Assembly (NCBI RefSeq): GCF_023349125.1
Contig: NZ_JAKIKT010000007.1
Location: 1-64,000, forward strand
Direction: 5' to 3'
Source of the DNA: Shewanella corallii
GTDB lineage: Bacteria > Pseudomonadota > Gammaproteobacteria > Enterobacterales > Shewanellaceae
Length of the DNA: 64,000 nucleotides
Shown in pieces: positions 8,107 through 18,870 of the stretch (position 1 is the stretch's first letter; each line of letters opens with the position of its first letter). A model generated the notes under the pieces. It was not told where the DNA came from. It worked only from the letters and a program-made list of their open reading frames with translations, and did no database searches. Both the position numbers and the translations under genes were made by a program.

Positions 8107-9336
8107 ATGAAACAACAATCATTGTTGGCGCGTCTCGCCAGCGGCAGTCTGGTACTGCAAATTCTCGTGGGGATCATTGCCGGCGTTCTGCTGGCGACGA
8201 CAGCCCCCGAGGCCGCACTCCAGGTTGAATTCCTGGGTGGTCTGTTCGTCGGAGCACTGAAAGCCATTGCCCCAGTGTTGGTGTTTATTCTGGTGGCAGC
8301 TTCTATCGCTAACCAGAAGAAGAATGCTCATACCCAGATGCGTCCCATTGTGATGCTTTATCTGGTGGGCACCTTTGCTGCAGCCCTGACTGCTGTGGTG
8401 ATGAGCTTCCTGTTCCCAACCGAATTAGTACTGGCCTCCGGCGCGGAAGGTGCGACTCCACCTCAGGGCATCGCCGAGGTATTGAGCACTCTGCTGTTCC
8501 AGCTGGTAGACAACCCTGTTAATGCGCTGATGACAGGTAACTACATCGGTATTCTGGCCTGGGGTGTAGGTCTGGGTATTGCGCTGCATCATGCCAATGA
8601 CACTACCAAGATGGTGTTCTCCGACATGAGCCACAGTGTGTCTCAGATGGTGCGTTTTATTATCCGTCTGGCGCCTTTGGGTATCTTCGGCTTGGTATCC
8701 GGCACCATTGCCAAGACGGGGTTCTCTGCACTGGCTGGTTACGCACATTTGCTGGCCGTATTGCTGGGTGCCATGGCGATTATTGCGCTGGTGGTCAACC
8801 CGCTGATTGTTTACGTCAAGATCCGTCGTAACCCTTATCCACTGGTGTTCCAGTGTCTGCGTGAAAGTGGCGTGACAGCCTTCTTTACCCGTTCATCCGC
8901 GGCCAACATCCCGGTAAACATGGCGCTGTGTGAAAAGATGAAGCTGCATGAAGATACATACTCTGTCTCTATCCCGCTGGGTGCCACTATTAATATGGGC
9001 GGTGCGGCCATCACTATCACTATCCTGACTCTGGCAGCAGTACATACCATGGGTATTCAGGTTGATATCTTTACGGCGCTGCTGCTGAGTATTGTGGCGG
9101 CAGTATCTGCCTGTGGTGCATCTGGTGTCGCCGGTGGCTCTTTGCTGCTTATTCCGCTGGCCTGTAGCTTGTTTGGTATCTCCAATGACGTAGCTATGCA
9201 GGTTGTTGCCGTTGGCTTTATCATTGGTGTGATTCAGGATGCGGCTGAAACCGCGCTGAACTCCTCAACTGACGTTGTGTTTACTGCAGCAGCATGTGAA
9301 GCCGCTGAGCGTGCTGAAGCTAAAGCCAACGCTTGA
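8107..9336 (+). CDS. sstT: Serine/threonine:Na+ symporter SstT
   Basis: This 409-residue inner-membrane protein of the dicarboxylate/amino acid:cation symporter family imports serine and threonine with sodium. Multiple hydrophobic segments start at about residue 15, and the family's reentrant-loop and substrate-binding regions are visible ([13 protein letters not shown] and ATINMGGAA). The length matches SstT. AAGG lies nine bases before the ATG. The gene stands alone: a long leader is upstream and a strong terminator is downstream. Confidence 0.95.
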   Translation: MKQQSLLARLASGSLVLQILVGIIAGVLLATTAPEAALQVEFLGGLFVGALKAIAPVLVFILVAASIANQKKNAHTQMRPIVMLYLVGTFAAALTAVVMSFLFPTELVLASGAEGATPPQGIAEVLSTLLFQLVDNPVNALMTGNYIGILAWGVGLGIALHHANDTTKMVFSDMSHSVSQMVRFIIRLAPLGIFGLVSGTIAKTGFSALAGYAHLLAVLLGAMAIIALVVNPLIVYVKIRRNPYPLVFQCLRESGVTAFFTRSSAANIPVNMALCEKMKLHEDTYSVSIPLGATINMGGAAITITILTLAAVHTMGIQVDIFTALLLSIVAAVSACGASGVAGGSLLLIPLACSLFGISNDVAMQVVAVGFIIGVIQDAAETALNSSTDVVFTAAACEAAERAEAKANA

Positions 9337-9360
9337 TAGTAAGTCAGTCTGGATTTTGAT

Positions 9361-9387
9361 AAAACGGGAGCCTCAGGTTCCCGTTTT
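9361..9387 (+). terminator. Terminator after sstT
   Basis: The inverted repeat AAAACGGGA...TCCCGTTTT is a strong stem flanked by A and T runs, 24 bp after the sstT stop. Confidence 0.85.
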
Positions 9388-9404
9388 AGTTTATTGGTAC
9401 CCTA

Positions 9405-9902
9405 ATGTTTCTATGTGACTTTTCCCGTCTGGACTCTGCTCAGGCCTGGTACAGCATTAATGATGGTGTGATGGGCGGATTGTCCCGCTCAAGGATGTCG
9501 GCTTCTCCACTCGGGCATGCTGTATTTTCCGGCCATGTCTCCCTGGCTAACGGCGGTGGCTTTGCCTCGGTGCGGAAAGATGAATTAAGCCTGGATCTCT
9601 CAGGAGCAGAAAGGTTACAGCTTTGGGTAAAAGGGGATGGTAAGCGCTACAAGCTGAATCTTAAGGATTCCATTGAGCCATTAAGCCCGGTATTTCAATA
9701 TGAGTTTGATACCGACGATTCGCTGAGTGAAGAGTGGCAGAAAGTCGTGCTGCCAGTGGCAGACTACCAAGCCAAAAGTCGTGGTCAGATACTCGATGGG
9801 ATTGCGCCCGACTTTAATGCGATTGTCAGTCTGGGGTTGGTAATAGGAGACAAGCAGGGTGGTGATTTCACCCTGCTGATTAAGTCTATCGAGGCTCTTT
9901 GA
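9405..9902 (+). CDS. CIA30-domain protein
   Basis: The 165-residue protein has the galactose-binding-like CIA30 (NDUFAF1) fold over its full length. Typical motifs are INDGVMGGLS, a stretch ending NGGGFASVR, and LWVKGDGKRYKL. In mitochondria the family helps assemble respiratory complex I; in bacteria the role is not established. There is no signal peptide, so it is probably cytoplasmic. The start lies only 17 bp after the sstT terminator. It converges with the GH109 gene, leaving 7 bp between the stops. Confidence 0.85.
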   Translation: MFLCDFSRLDSAQAWYSINDGVMGGLSRSRMSASPLGHAVFSGHVSLANGGGFASVRKDELSLDLSGAERLQLWVKGDGKRYKLNLKDSIEPLSPVFQYEFDTDDSLSEEWQKVVLPVADYQAKSRGQILDGIAPDFNAIVSLGLVIGDKQGGDFTLLIKSIEAL

Positions 9903-9909
9903 GCAGGGG

Positions 9910-11286
9910 CTAAGCTGGTGTGATAATGCCCAGGGGCGTTGCCGTTTCCCAGGCTCCCCGGGTGAAGTCGGGAATATCTACTGAGTTTGAGCGGTTAGCG
10001 AGTGACTGCTCACTCAGTATATTGATCACCGACCAGGCGGCACCATCATATACATCCTGATCGAGCGGCTCAGCATTGCGCAGACAGTACACCATGCGCC
10101 ACAGCATCAAAAAATCCATACCACCATGGCCGCCGTTACGCTCAGCTTCTTTACCCATATGCTGCCACAAAGGGTGGTCATATTTGGCATACCAGCTATC
10201 CATCTCATAATCCCACTGGTGGAAGTTGCCACTGCCGCCATGTTCCAGCGCAATACGGTTCGGAAAACCGGCAAACACACCGTTGGTGCCCTGGATTAGA
10301 TTATGACGACTGTAAGGACGCGGGGTGGTGGTATCGTGCTGAACCATAATGGTTCTGCCCTTAACCGTCTTGATCAGCGTAGTGCTCATATCGCCATTGA
10401 TATAGTTAAGCTGATTGCGCTCGTGGTCGGCAGGAAACTCTCGTCTGGCATAAAGTTGTCGGCCCAGTGCCGGTGAGCTCATTGAGGTCAGATAATCGAA
10501 TCTGTCGCCACGGTTGATATTCATATACTGGGAAACTGGCCCCAGCCCATGGGTGGGATAGAGGTTACCGTTACGTCTGGTATGCCAGTAAGTTCGCCAT
10601 GAACCTGTGCTTTGCTCTATCTCCTTCATTTGCCAGCGCAGTTCGTGGATATAGGCTGCTTCACCGTGGAGTAACTCGCCAAACAGTCCCTGGCGCACCA
10701 TATTAAGCACCATCAACTCATCCCGACCGTAGTTGACGTTCTCCATCATCATACAGTTCTTTTGGGTTCGTTCGGCTGTATCCACCAACTGCCAGCACTC
10801 TTCAACGGTCAGCGCCAGAGGGACCTCTACAAAGGCGTGCTTGCCACTTTCCATGGTGTCTATTGCCATGGGGGCGTGCCATTTCCACGGTGTGGAGATA
10901 ATCACAATGTCTATGTCATCCCGCTCAAGCATGCGCCGATAGTCATACTCATCCTTGCCATAAGCTGCTGGAGCAGGAAGGCCTTTGTCGGTCACCAGAT
11001 TTACGGCTCTGTCGAGCACTTCCTGGTGGGTATCGCATATGGCTTTAATTTCCACACCATCAAGATGGCAGAAGTGCTTCACATGTCCATAGCCACGCTG
11101 ACCAACACCAATAAAGGCCACTCTGACCGTTTCCATGGGGGGCACAATAAGGCCGATAACACTCTTGCCTTTGGCCAGAGGCTGGCTGGCTGAGGTGGAT
11201 TGGCAGCCGGCCATAGTACCGGCCACTGCGGTTGCTGTAACTGCTGTTGCAGCGCGCAAAAAATCCCTTCTGTTGAATTGGCTCAT
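9910..11286 (-). CDS. GH109 family Gfo/Idh/MocA glycosidase-like protein, Tat-exported
   Basis: The 458-residue protein has an NAD-binding Rossmann domain (about 53-180, with [10 protein letters not shown]) and a Gfo/Idh/MocA C-terminal domain. It is of the type classified as glycoside hydrolase 109, whose characterised members are NAD-dependent alpha-N-acetylgalactosaminidases. The N terminus is a twin-arginine signal (NRRDFLR, hydrophobic stretch, then MAGC), which suggests a Tat-exported lipoprotein. An ATG 23 codons upstream is open, but AGGAAGGA lies directly before the ATG chosen here. A CRP-like site lies 126 bp upstream. The actual sugar substrate is unproven. Confidence 0.87.
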   Translation of the reverse strand: MSQFNRRDFLRAATAVTATAVAGTMAGCQSTSASQPLAKGKSVIGLIVPPMETVRVAFIGVGQRGYGHVKHFCHLDGVEIKAICDTHQEVLDRAVNLVTDKGLPAPAAYGKDEYDYRRMLERDDIDIVIISTPWKWHAPMAIDTMESGKHAFVEVPLALTVEECWQLVDTAERTQKNCMMMENVNYGRDELMVLNMVRQGLFGELLHGEAAYIHELRWQMKEIEQSTGSWRTYWHTRRNGNLYPTHGLGPVSQYMNINRGDRFDYLTSMSSPALGRQLYARREFPADHERNQLNYINGDMSTTLIKTVKGRTIMVQHDTTTPRPYSRHNLIQGTNGVFAGFPNRIALEHGGSGNFHQWDYEMDSWYAKYDHPLWQHMGKEAERNGGHGGMDFLMLWRMVYCLRNAEPLDQDVYDGAAWSVINILSEQSLANRSNSVDIPDFTRGAWETATPLGIITPA

Positions 11287-11411
11287 AGTCCTTCCTGTCT
11301 GGATTGTTGTTTTTAAGGTTCCAGTGCCTGGCATCTTATAACAAAACGCAAACAATACAGGTCAAACTTGCAGCGTTTGCTGCTGTTTTTTTCTGCGCTG
11401 AATTTCATTTG

Positions 11412-11427
11412 AGTGATCAGTGTCACG
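11412..11427. promoter_or_regulatory. CRP-like operator
   Basis: AGTGA-TCAGTG-TCACG matches the CRP consensus TGTGA-N6-TCACA at eight of ten conserved positions. It lies between the divergent GH109 gene and the unknown gene at 11526. It could make GH109 responsive to cAMP; this is inference from sequence only. Confidence 0.45.
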
Positions 11428-11525
11428 TTATTTTGAGGGCGAATAAGTACACTTGCCGCCAATTCCACCTGCAGAATGTAAAAAACTGCAACTTTCCCTT
11501 ATTTAACGCTGGAGAAACCCTGACA

Positions 11526-11918
11526 ATGACCGCTATGCTTAGTCCTGTGCCACATGAAATTCTTGATGCCGCTATCGAGTTTTTTAATAGTCGTGAGGCA
11601 TCGGCAAAGATAAGACGTATTAATTGTCAGGGAGGTAAAAGACAGATGGAACCTCAACAGCTTGTTGGTGAATGGCTGGATAACCGTGATGGCGAAGGAG
11701 ACAAGATCAATGTCTATCGCAGCGGTGGGGAGTGGGTATTGGAGTCCTGGTCAGAGGATGGCTGTCACAGTCGCGATAAAATGCTGGTGACTGAAACTGA
11801 ACAGGGCCTCAAGTTGGAAGACAGAGGCGGTAACCTGTTTGGTGAATACTTCCTGTTGCAGGATGGCAAACTAAGCGTTTGCAATGCTCAGGGCTGTATG
11901 TTGCTTGAGAGAGCCTGA
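11526..11918 (+). CDS. Hypothetical protein, 130 residues
   Basis: I do not recognise this protein. The N-terminal 40 residues are partly helical (PHEILDAAIEFFNSRE). The rest (from about residue 41, MEPQQLVGEW) looks like a small all-beta domain with alternating polar and hydrophobic strands, and has two cysteines in CNAQGC near the C terminus. The start is uncertain. The ATG at 11526 has GGAG 12 bases upstream; the ATG at 11646 has GGAGG 10 bases upstream and would leave only the beta domain. There is no signal peptide. A clear terminator follows. Confidence 0.65.
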   Translation: MTAMLSPVPHEILDAAIEFFNSREASAKIRRINCQGGKRQMEPQQLVGEWLDNRDGEGDKINVYRSGGEWVLESWSEDGCHSRDKMLVTETEQGLKLEDRGGNLFGEYFLLQDGKLSVCNAQGCMLLERA

Positions 11919-11976
11919 ATAGGGTTGGAACCATAGGCTATCTGCACGGCAGAGAGCCTGCGATGATGAATTAACG

Positions 11977-12017
11977 AAACGGCTGTAAGTGATGACTTAC
12001 GGCCGTTTTCTTTTATG
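11977..12017 (+). terminator. Terminator, probably shared by convergent genes
   Basis: The stem AACGGCTGTAAGT/ACTTACGGCCGTT (one G-T pair) with loop GATG is followed by TTCTTTT. It ends the gene at 11526 and lies 40 bp beyond the end of the convergent rluA gene. Confidence 0.85.
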
Positions 12018-12056
12018 CAGCCTGACCTGGCTGGTCTGAGAACCTGAACCGAGGTG

Positions 12057-12710
12057 TTAGAAAGGATGCTTGCTGGTGAAGCTTATTTGTTCACCGCTTG
12101 ACGGCTTTTGGATAGTCAATGTCTGGGCGTGCAGGCATAAACGCGGGCGGGCATTGGTAATACGGGTATCCCCGTAAAAATCATCACCCAGGATAATATG
12201 TCCCAGCGCCTTCATATGTACCCGAAGTTGGTGAGTACGTCCGGTGTGAGGCCTGAGCTCGACCAGAGTTGAGTTTTCCCGGCGCTCAAGAACCTTAAAG
12301 TCAGTAATGGCTGACTTGCCAGTTTTATCTATCTTCTGCAGGGGACGATTTTCTTTGTCCGGGGCAATCGCCAGATTGATTTGCCCGGCGTCCTGTTTCA
12401 TCAGGCCATCAACTTCGGCGATATAGACTTTTTCAGTGCCTCTGTCCTGAAATTGGGTTTTCAGGTGGGACTCAGCCTTTTTATGCCGGGCAAATACCAT
12501 AATGCCTGAAGTGGCACAGTCCAGGCGGTGTACCAGAATGGTTTCCGGATATAGCTTTTGCAGCCGGGTCAGGGCGCAGTCATGGGTGACTTCAGCCATT
12601 CCGGGGTTGGAGAGCAATCCTGAAGGTTTGGCAATCACTATCATCTCATCGTCACGATAACGAATATCCAGCCAGGGCAGGGCGGGTGGATGATATTCAA
12701 AGATCTGCAT
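12057..12710 (-). CDS. rluA: Pseudouridine synthase RluA
   Basis: The 217-residue protein of the RluA family isomerises uridine to pseudouridine in 23S rRNA (U746) and certain tRNAs (U32) in E. coli. The catalytic motif HRLDCATSG, with its aspartate near residue 62, and the downstream RTHQLRVHM motif are present. The lack of an N-terminal S4 domain and the length fit RluA itself rather than RluC/D. The substrate is taken from the family. Confidence 0.88.
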   Translation of the reverse strand: MQIFEYHPPALPWLDIRYRDDEMIVIAKPSGLLSNPGMAEVTHDCALTRLQKLYPETILVHRLDCATSGIMVFARHKKAESHLKTQFQDRGTEKVYIAEVDGLMKQDAGQINLAIAPDKENRPLQKIDKTGKSAITDFKVLERRENSTLVELRPHTGRTHQLRVHMKALGHIILGDDFYGDTRITNARPRLCLHAQTLTIQKPSSGEQISFTSKHPF

Positions 12711-12825
12711 TGTTTCTCCGGCTCTTTATGAAAATGATTGGTCAACCTGATGGCTGCGCGGGGATTTTAGGGATTTGCCATATCTGAGTAAAGCGTACGA
12801 CTTAAGGTTGCTGGTTAGTAAGGGC

Positions 12826-13341
12826 CTAGCCCATGAGCTCTGTCAGCCAAAGTCGCCATTCCAGTCCCCACTGACTGGTCACTCCTCGGGTTTTAAATTT
12901 TACTTCGCCATCGCGAACGATATAGATGGCAGGCAGACCTGAAGCGCCCCATTGATTGGAGGCAGCAGCATCATCCAGAATCACCGGGAAGTTGTAGTGA
13001 TTCGCCTGCATATAATCCAGTACTTCGTGGCGGGTACCGGATGCCACTGCCACAGATATCACGTTATATTCCTGACTCAGTGCATCCACGGCCGGGGATG
13101 TCACTTTGCAAGCCGGACACCAGGTGCCCCAGAAATAAACCAGAGTGGTTTCGTGGGGGTGTAGTGTCAGCGTGTCACCCTGCAATGATTCACCTGAGAG
13201 CACAGGCGCGGCGCCACTGACCATATCCCGCTGCAGAAACAGGCTGACGCCATAGACGACAATTGCGATGATCAGCAGGTCACGCGTCAGCTTGAGCCAA
13301 AAAGCCCTTTGCCTGAAGCGGGTAAAAAAAGACTCGTGCAT
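12826..13341 (-). CDS. Membrane-anchored thioredoxin-like protein (ScsD/TlpA type)
   Basis: The 171-residue protein has one N-terminal transmembrane anchor (about 20-36) and a periplasmic thioredoxin domain with active site W-C75-P-A-C78. A cis-proline segment (GLPAIYIV) follows. The layout fits ScsD-like protein disulfide oxidoreductases, which handle disulfides in the periplasm, often under copper stress. No scsB or other redox partner is adjacent. It lies 12 bp downstream of acpH on the same strand and is probably cotranscribed. Confidence 0.85.
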   Translation of the reverse strand: MHESFFTRFRQRAFWLKLTRDLLIIAIVVYGVSLFLQRDMVSGAAPVLSGESLQGDTLTLHPHETTLVYFWGTWCPACKVTSPAVDALSQEYNVISVAVASGTRHEVLDYMQANHYNFPVILDDAAASNQWGASGLPAIYIVRDGEVKFKTRGVTSQWGLEWRLWLTELMG

Positions 13342-13353
13342 TGGAATTCCGGG

Positions 13354-13947
13354 TTATAGATACTCTTCAGGTGTCTTGCGACTTAATATGCGGCTGTATG
13401 CCATCAACTGGGGATAAAGGGTCCTGAATGCGATTTCAATATCGACATCCATCTGTTTCACCACCTTGTCAGCCCCAACAAATAACTCAGGTTTGGAGAA
13501 GCGGCGGCTGACACCCAATATCGCATCATTAAGACCGGCGCGACTCTCATAGGCTTTCAACCAGTTTTGTTGACGCATCCGGGGCAGGATTTTACTCAGG
13601 GATTCGGGCAGATCTTCGGCCTTGTCGAGCTCGTCGTAAGCGTAGGTTGAAAACTCTTCAAGCTTAATGTTGTGGTATTCATCCCAGTAGCGCGCCAGCA
13701 TGTGGTCGAAGGCCAGGTCCATCAGTATTGGCGCCACACGGGAGTATTTTTTGGGGAATGCTTTTACCAGGTCACGGCTGAGCTCATGTTCATCTGTTAA
13801 TTGGTCCAGTTGTCTGTGCAGCCAGATTCCCTGCTGCAGCGGCTTGGCAAAGTTCTGAATATTACCCTTGGCAAAATCACCGGCCAGATTACCGGCCAAA
13901 CTGGTCTGGCTGTTGTCGGCCAGATGGAGGTGCGCTAGAAAATTCAT
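13354..13947 (-). CDS. acpH: Acyl carrier protein phosphodiesterase AcpH
   Basis: The 197-residue protein matches the AcpH (ACP hydrolyase) family. It opens MNFLAHLHLAD and has the metal-binding HD-like motifs (GDFAKG, HRQLDQ, DLAFDHMLAR). AcpH removes the phosphopantetheine arm from ACP. It is divergent from queA, an arrangement also found in E. coli, which supports the call. Confidence 0.93.
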   Translation of the reverse strand: MNFLAHLHLADNSQTSLAGNLAGDFAKGNIQNFAKPLQQGIWLHRQLDQLTDEHELSRDLVKAFPKKYSRVAPILMDLAFDHMLARYWDEYHNIKLEEFSTYAYDELDKAEDLPESLSKILPRMRQQNWLKAYESRAGLNDAILGVSRRFSKPELFVGADKVVKQMDVDIEIAFRTLYPQLMAYSRILSRKTPEEYL

Positions 13948-14102
13948 AATTTAGCGTTGGCGAAATTTGAAACAAAAGGTAACATGCAACCGCATACAGA
14001 CAAAGAAATCACGTCAGTACTCCGGTAAACATCAGTCTAATCGCACGGAAAGCGACCGTTACGCCGGAAAAGTGAGCATATTTTACACCTCGGAGATCAT
14101 GG

Positions 14103-14255
14103 ATGATTGAACACTTCAAAAAGCGGTTGATTAGCCTGCTTAGGCTCTTCAGGCGTGCACCCAAGCGACAGATACATGTCGACATCCCAATTACCCGCCA
14201 CAGGTATCGGCTGGAAGATCTGGACCGTCATACCTCAGTCGATAAGGATTCTTGA
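14103..14255 (+). CDS. Small basic ORF, 50 residues
   Basis: This open frame lies between acpH and queA. It starts MIEHFKKRLI and ends SVDKDS. It is strongly basic (Lys, Arg and His clustered at 6-36) with a short amphipathic N-terminal helix. GGAG stands seven bases before the ATG, a good ribosome-binding site. The stop lies 60 bp before queA, so it could be the first gene of the queA transcript. No family is recognised; it may be a real small protein or a chance ORF. The other bases of the acpH-queA interval are a divergent promoter region without further features. Confidence 0.45.
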   Translation: MIEHFKKRLISLLRLFRRAPKRQIHVDIPITRHRYRLEDLDRHTSVDKDS

Positions 14256-14315
14256 TCTTAACGCGCAGTGACACTAGACTGGCCGCCGTCTTTAGCCAAG
14301 CCGAGTAGTATCTTC

Positions 14316-15353
14316 ATGCGCGTTTCAGATTTTACCTTTGAGCTCCCAGATGAGCTGATAGCCCGTTACCCGATGGCCGAGCGTACTGCATCCAGATTAT
14401 TGACTCTGGATGGCAATAGTGGCGCCCTGGGAGATAAGCAGTTTACTGACCTGCTGGAGATGATTCAGCCTGGCGATCTAATGGTATTCAACAACACCCG
14501 GGTTATTCCTGCACGACTGTTTGGTCAAAAAGCCACTGGCGGTAAGTTGGAGATCCTGGTGGAGCGCATGCTGGATGACAAGCGTATTCTGGCCCATGTT
14601 CGCAGCTCCAAGTCCCCGAAAGAGGGCGCCATGATCAATCTTGATGGTGGCCATGAAATGAAGATGCTGGCCCGTCACGATGCCCTGTTTGAACTGGAAC
14701 TTCAGTCTGAGCTAACCATTCTGGAAGTGCTGGAAGCTGTAGGTCATATGCCGCTGCCTCCCTATATTGACCGTCCGGATGAAGACGCAGACAAAGAACG
14801 CTACCAGACTGTATATAACCAGAACCCAGGTGCTGTAGCGGCACCCACTGCTGGCCTACATTTTGACGATGGTATGCTGGAGACCTTGAAAGCCAAGGGC
14901 GTGAATATGGCTTTTGTCACCCTGCACGTTGGCGCAGGCACCTTCCAGCCAGTGCGTGTTGACAATATTCTGGAACACAAGATGCATTCTGAGTGGGCCA
15001 ATGTGCCTGCCGATGTGGTTGAGTTGATTAAAGCGACCAAGGCTGCCGGTAACCGCGTGATTGCCGTGGGCACCACCTCAGTGCGGTCACTGGAAAGTGC
15101 AGCTAAAGCCAGCGAAGGCGAGCTGCAGCCATTCAGTGGTGATACTGATATCTTTATTTACCCTGGCTTTGAGTTCAAAGTGGTCGATGCCATGGTGACC
15201 AATTTCCACCTGCCCGAATCTACTCTGATTATGTTGGTGAGTGCTTTTGCCGGTTTTGATGAAGTGATTAATGCTTATCAGCACGCGGTTGCGCAAAAAT
15301 ACCGCTTCTTCAGCTATGGGGATGCGATGTTTGTGACTAAAAAGACCCAATAA
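14316..15353 (+). CDS. queA: tRNA preQ1(34) S-adenosylmethionine ribosyltransferase-isomerase
   Basis: The 345-residue cytoplasmic enzyme transfers and rearranges the ribose of S-adenosylmethionine onto preQ1 in tRNA, giving epoxyqueuosine. QueA signatures are [12 protein letters not shown] at the N terminus, [17 protein letters not shown] and [10 protein letters not shown] near the C terminus. The start is the ATG opening MRVSDF; a more upstream ATG would add an unlikely 16 residues. The terminator at 15371-15405 separates it from tgt, so tgt has its own promoter or receives read-through. Confidence 0.96.
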   Translation: MRVSDFTFELPDELIARYPMAERTASRLLTLDGNSGALGDKQFTDLLEMIQPGDLMVFNNTRVIPARLFGQKATGGKLEILVERMLDDKRILAHVRSSKSPKEGAMINLDGGHEMKMLARHDALFELELQSELTILEVLEAVGHMPLPPYIDRPDEDADKERYQTVYNQNPGAVAAPTAGLHFDDGMLETLKAKGVNMAFVTLHVGAGTFQPVRVDNILEHKMHSEWANVPADVVELIKATKAAGNRVIAVGTTSVRSLESAAKASEGELQPFSGDTDIFIYPGFEFKVVDAMVTNFHLPESTLIMLVSAFAGFDEVINAYQHAVAQKYRFFSYGDAMFVTKKTQ

Positions 15354-15370
15354 CAGCAGAATTTGATTTA

Positions 15371-15405
15371 AAATACCCATCCCTGACCGGATGGGTATTT
15401 TTCTT
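15371..15405 (+). terminator. Terminator between queA and tgt
   Basis: The stem AATACCCATCC/GGATGGGTATT with loop CTGACC is followed by a T-rich tract. It lies 20 bp after the queA stop. Confidence 0.87.
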
Positions 15406-15428
15406 TATCAGCCCTTGAAGCTGAGTAA

Positions 15429-16625
<1,197 letters not shown>

Positions 16626-16651
16626 TTTTTTATCAATAAGAAGAGAAGACA

Positions 16652-16984
16652 ATGTTTATTTCAAACGCTTACGCCAACACTGCCGGTGCTGCTCAGACTG
16701 GCGGTACCATGGAACTGATTTTCATGCTGGTCATCTTCGGCCTGATCTTTTACTTCATGATCTACCGTCCACAGGCCAAGCGCGTTAAAGAACACAAGAA
16801 TCTGATGAGCTCTCTGGGCAAGGGCGACGAAGTCCTGACCAGCGGTGGCATCCTGGGCAAAATTGCCAAGATCAGTGATGACAACGACTATGTGCTGCTG
16901 AACCTGAACGACAGCACTCAAATCACCATCAAGAAGGACTATATTGCAGCGGTTCTGCCAAAAGGCTCAATCCAGTCGCTGTAA
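16652..16984 (+). CDS. yajC: Sec translocon accessory subunit YajC
   Basis: The 110-residue protein has one transmembrane helix (about 21-40, FMLVIFGLIFYFMIYRP) and a small cytoplasmic domain with the family motif LTSGGILGKI. It associates with SecDF in the inner membrane. AGAAGAGAAG precedes the ATG. It lies 26 bp after tgt and 18 bp before secD. Confidence 0.96.
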   Translation: MFISNAYANTAGAAQTGGTMELIFMLVIFGLIFYFMIYRPQAKRVKEHKNLMSSLGKGDEVLTSGGILGKIAKISDDNDYVLLNLNDSTQITIKKDYIAAVLPKGSIQSL

Positions 16985-17002
16985 AGCCAAGAGGGCAAAG
17001 GT

Positions 17003-18856
17003 GTGTTAAATAAATACCCCATGTGGAAAAACCTGATGGTGATATTCATTATCGCCGTTGGTTTTTTCTATGCACTGCCGAACCTCTTCGGGGAGGATCA
17101 CGCCGTGCAGGTAGTGGGCACCCGCGGAGTTGAGGTGACTGCTGCAACCCAGACCCAGATTGATGATCTGCTGACCAAAGATGGTATCGCAGTGAAGCGC
17201 TCGGATCTGGAAAATGGTCAATTGTTGGTTCGCGTGCAAAACGCTGATCAGCAGTTGGCTGCCAAAGAAGCGATTGCCAACGCCCTGGGTGACAAATATA
17301 CCGTTGCCCTTAACCTTGCTCCTGCCACCCCAAGATGGCTGGAGAGTGTGGGTGGTAGCCCAATGAAGTTGGGTCTCGACCTGCGTGGTGGTGTGCACTT
17401 CCTGATGGAAGTGGACATGAATGAAGCCATTCGCAAAATGGAAGAGGCCAAGGTTGCTGATTTCCGTAACCAGATGCGCGAAGAGCGTATCCGTTACTCA
17501 GGCGTTAACCGCACAGCCAAAGGCATTGAGATTCGTTTCCGCGACGAAGCCAACCTGAACAAGGCTGAGAACTTCCTGAAAACCCGTAACGGTAATGAGA
17601 TGGTATTCACCGATGTGACCGAAGGCGACAAGTACGCCCTGCTGTCCTCCATGAGTGAAACCTACCTCAAGCAGGTGAAGGAAGAGGCACTGTCCCAGAA
17701 CATCACCACTATCCGTAACCGTGTGAACGAGCTGGGTGTGGCTGAGCCTGTGGTTCAGCGTCAGGGTGCAGAGCGTATCATCGTTGAACTGCCAGGTGTG
17801 CAGGACACTGCCCGCGCCAAGGAAATTCTGGGTGCTACGGCATCTATCGAATTCCACATGGTGGATCAGCGTGCCGATGTTCAGGATGCAGTCGCAGGCC
17901 GTGTACCGGCTGGCAGCGAACTGTACAAGCGCCGTAGTGGTGAGCCTGTTGTGTTGTACAAAGAAGTGATGCTGACCGGTGATCATATCACCAGCGCCCA
18001 GCCAGCTTTCGATGAGTACAGCCGTCCACAGGTGGCTATCGGTCTGGATGCCAAAGGCGGCACTATCTTCTCCAACGTGACCAAAGACAACATCGGCAAG
18101 CCAATGGCGACTTTGTTCATCGAGTATAAAGATACCGGTGAGAAGAACCCTGACGGCAGCATCAAGATGAAGAAGATCGAAGAAGTGATCTCGGTAGCGA
18201 CCATTCAGGCGCGTCTGGGTCGTAACTTCGTGATTACTGGTCTGACTCACAGCGAATCTCAGAATCTGGCGCTGCTGTTGCGTGCCGGTGCTCTGATTGC
18301 GCCTGTATCTATCGTTGAAGAACGTACCATTGGTCCAAGCCTGGGTCAGCAGAACATCGAATCCGGTCTGCAGGCTATGATTTGGGGCATGGTTATCGTG
18401 CTGATATTCATGGTGGTTTACTACCGTGCCTTCGGCCTGATTGCCAACCTGGCGCTGTGTGCCAACCTGATTATGATCGTGGGTATCATGTCCATGATCC
18501 CGGGTGCTGTTCTTACCCTGCCGGGTATTGCCGGTATGGTATTGACGGTCGGTATGGCGGTGGATGGTAACGTGTTGATTTATGAGCGTATCCGTGAAGA
18601 ACTTCGCGCCGGTCGCAGCGTACAGCAGGCGATCAGTGAAGGTTACGGTAATGCATTCTCAACCATTACCGACGCCAACATCACTACCTTTATGACAGCC
18701 TTGATCCTGTTCGCTGTGGGTACCGGTGCCATTAAAGGCTTTGCGGTTACCCTGATGATAGGTATCGCCACCTCCATGTTTACTGCCATTGTTGGTACTC
18801 GCGCTATCGTGAATGCCATCTGGGGTGGTAAGCGTGTGAAGAAACTGTCGATTTAA
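17003..18856 (+). CDS. secD: Protein translocase subunit SecD
   Basis: The 617-residue inner-membrane protein uses the proton gradient to help pull exported proteins through SecYEG. It has an N-terminal transmembrane helix (7-26), a large periplasmic region (motif [15 protein letters not shown] near 115) and five C-terminal transmembrane helices with [16 protein letters not shown]. The start is GTG, which gives MLNKYPMWK and aligns with E. coli SecD; AAGAGGG lies upstream. It overlaps no gene and is 14 bp from secF. Confidence 0.97.
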   Translation: MLNKYPMWKNLMVIFIIAVGFFYALPNLFGEDHAVQVVGTRGVEVTAATQTQIDDLLTKDGIAVKRSDLENGQLLVRVQNADQQLAAKEAIANALGDKYTVALNLAPATPRWLESVGGSPMKLGLDLRGGVHFLMEVDMNEAIRKMEEAKVADFRNQMREERIRYSGVNRTAKGIEIRFRDEANLNKAENFLKTRNGNEMVFTDVTEGDKYALLSSMSETYLKQVKEEALSQNITTIRNRVNELGVAEPVVQRQGAERIIVELPGVQDTARAKEILGATASIEFHMVDQRADVQDAVAGRVPAGSELYKRRSGEPVVLYKEVMLTGDHITSAQPAFDEYSRPQVAIGLDAKGGTIFSNVTKDNIGKPMATLFIEYKDTGEKNPDGSIKMKKIEEVISVATIQARLGRNFVITGLTHSESQNLALLLRAGALIAPVSIVEERTIGPSLGQQNIESGLQAMIWGMVIVLIFMVVYYRAFGLIANLALCANLIMIVGIMSMIPGAVLTLPGIAGMVLTVGMAVDGNVLIYERIREELRAGRSVQQAISEGYGNAFSTITDANITTFMTALILFAVGTGAIKGFAVTLMIGIATSMFTAIVGTRAIVNAIWGGKRVKKLSI

Positions 18857-18870
18857 GGGAGACGACTGTC

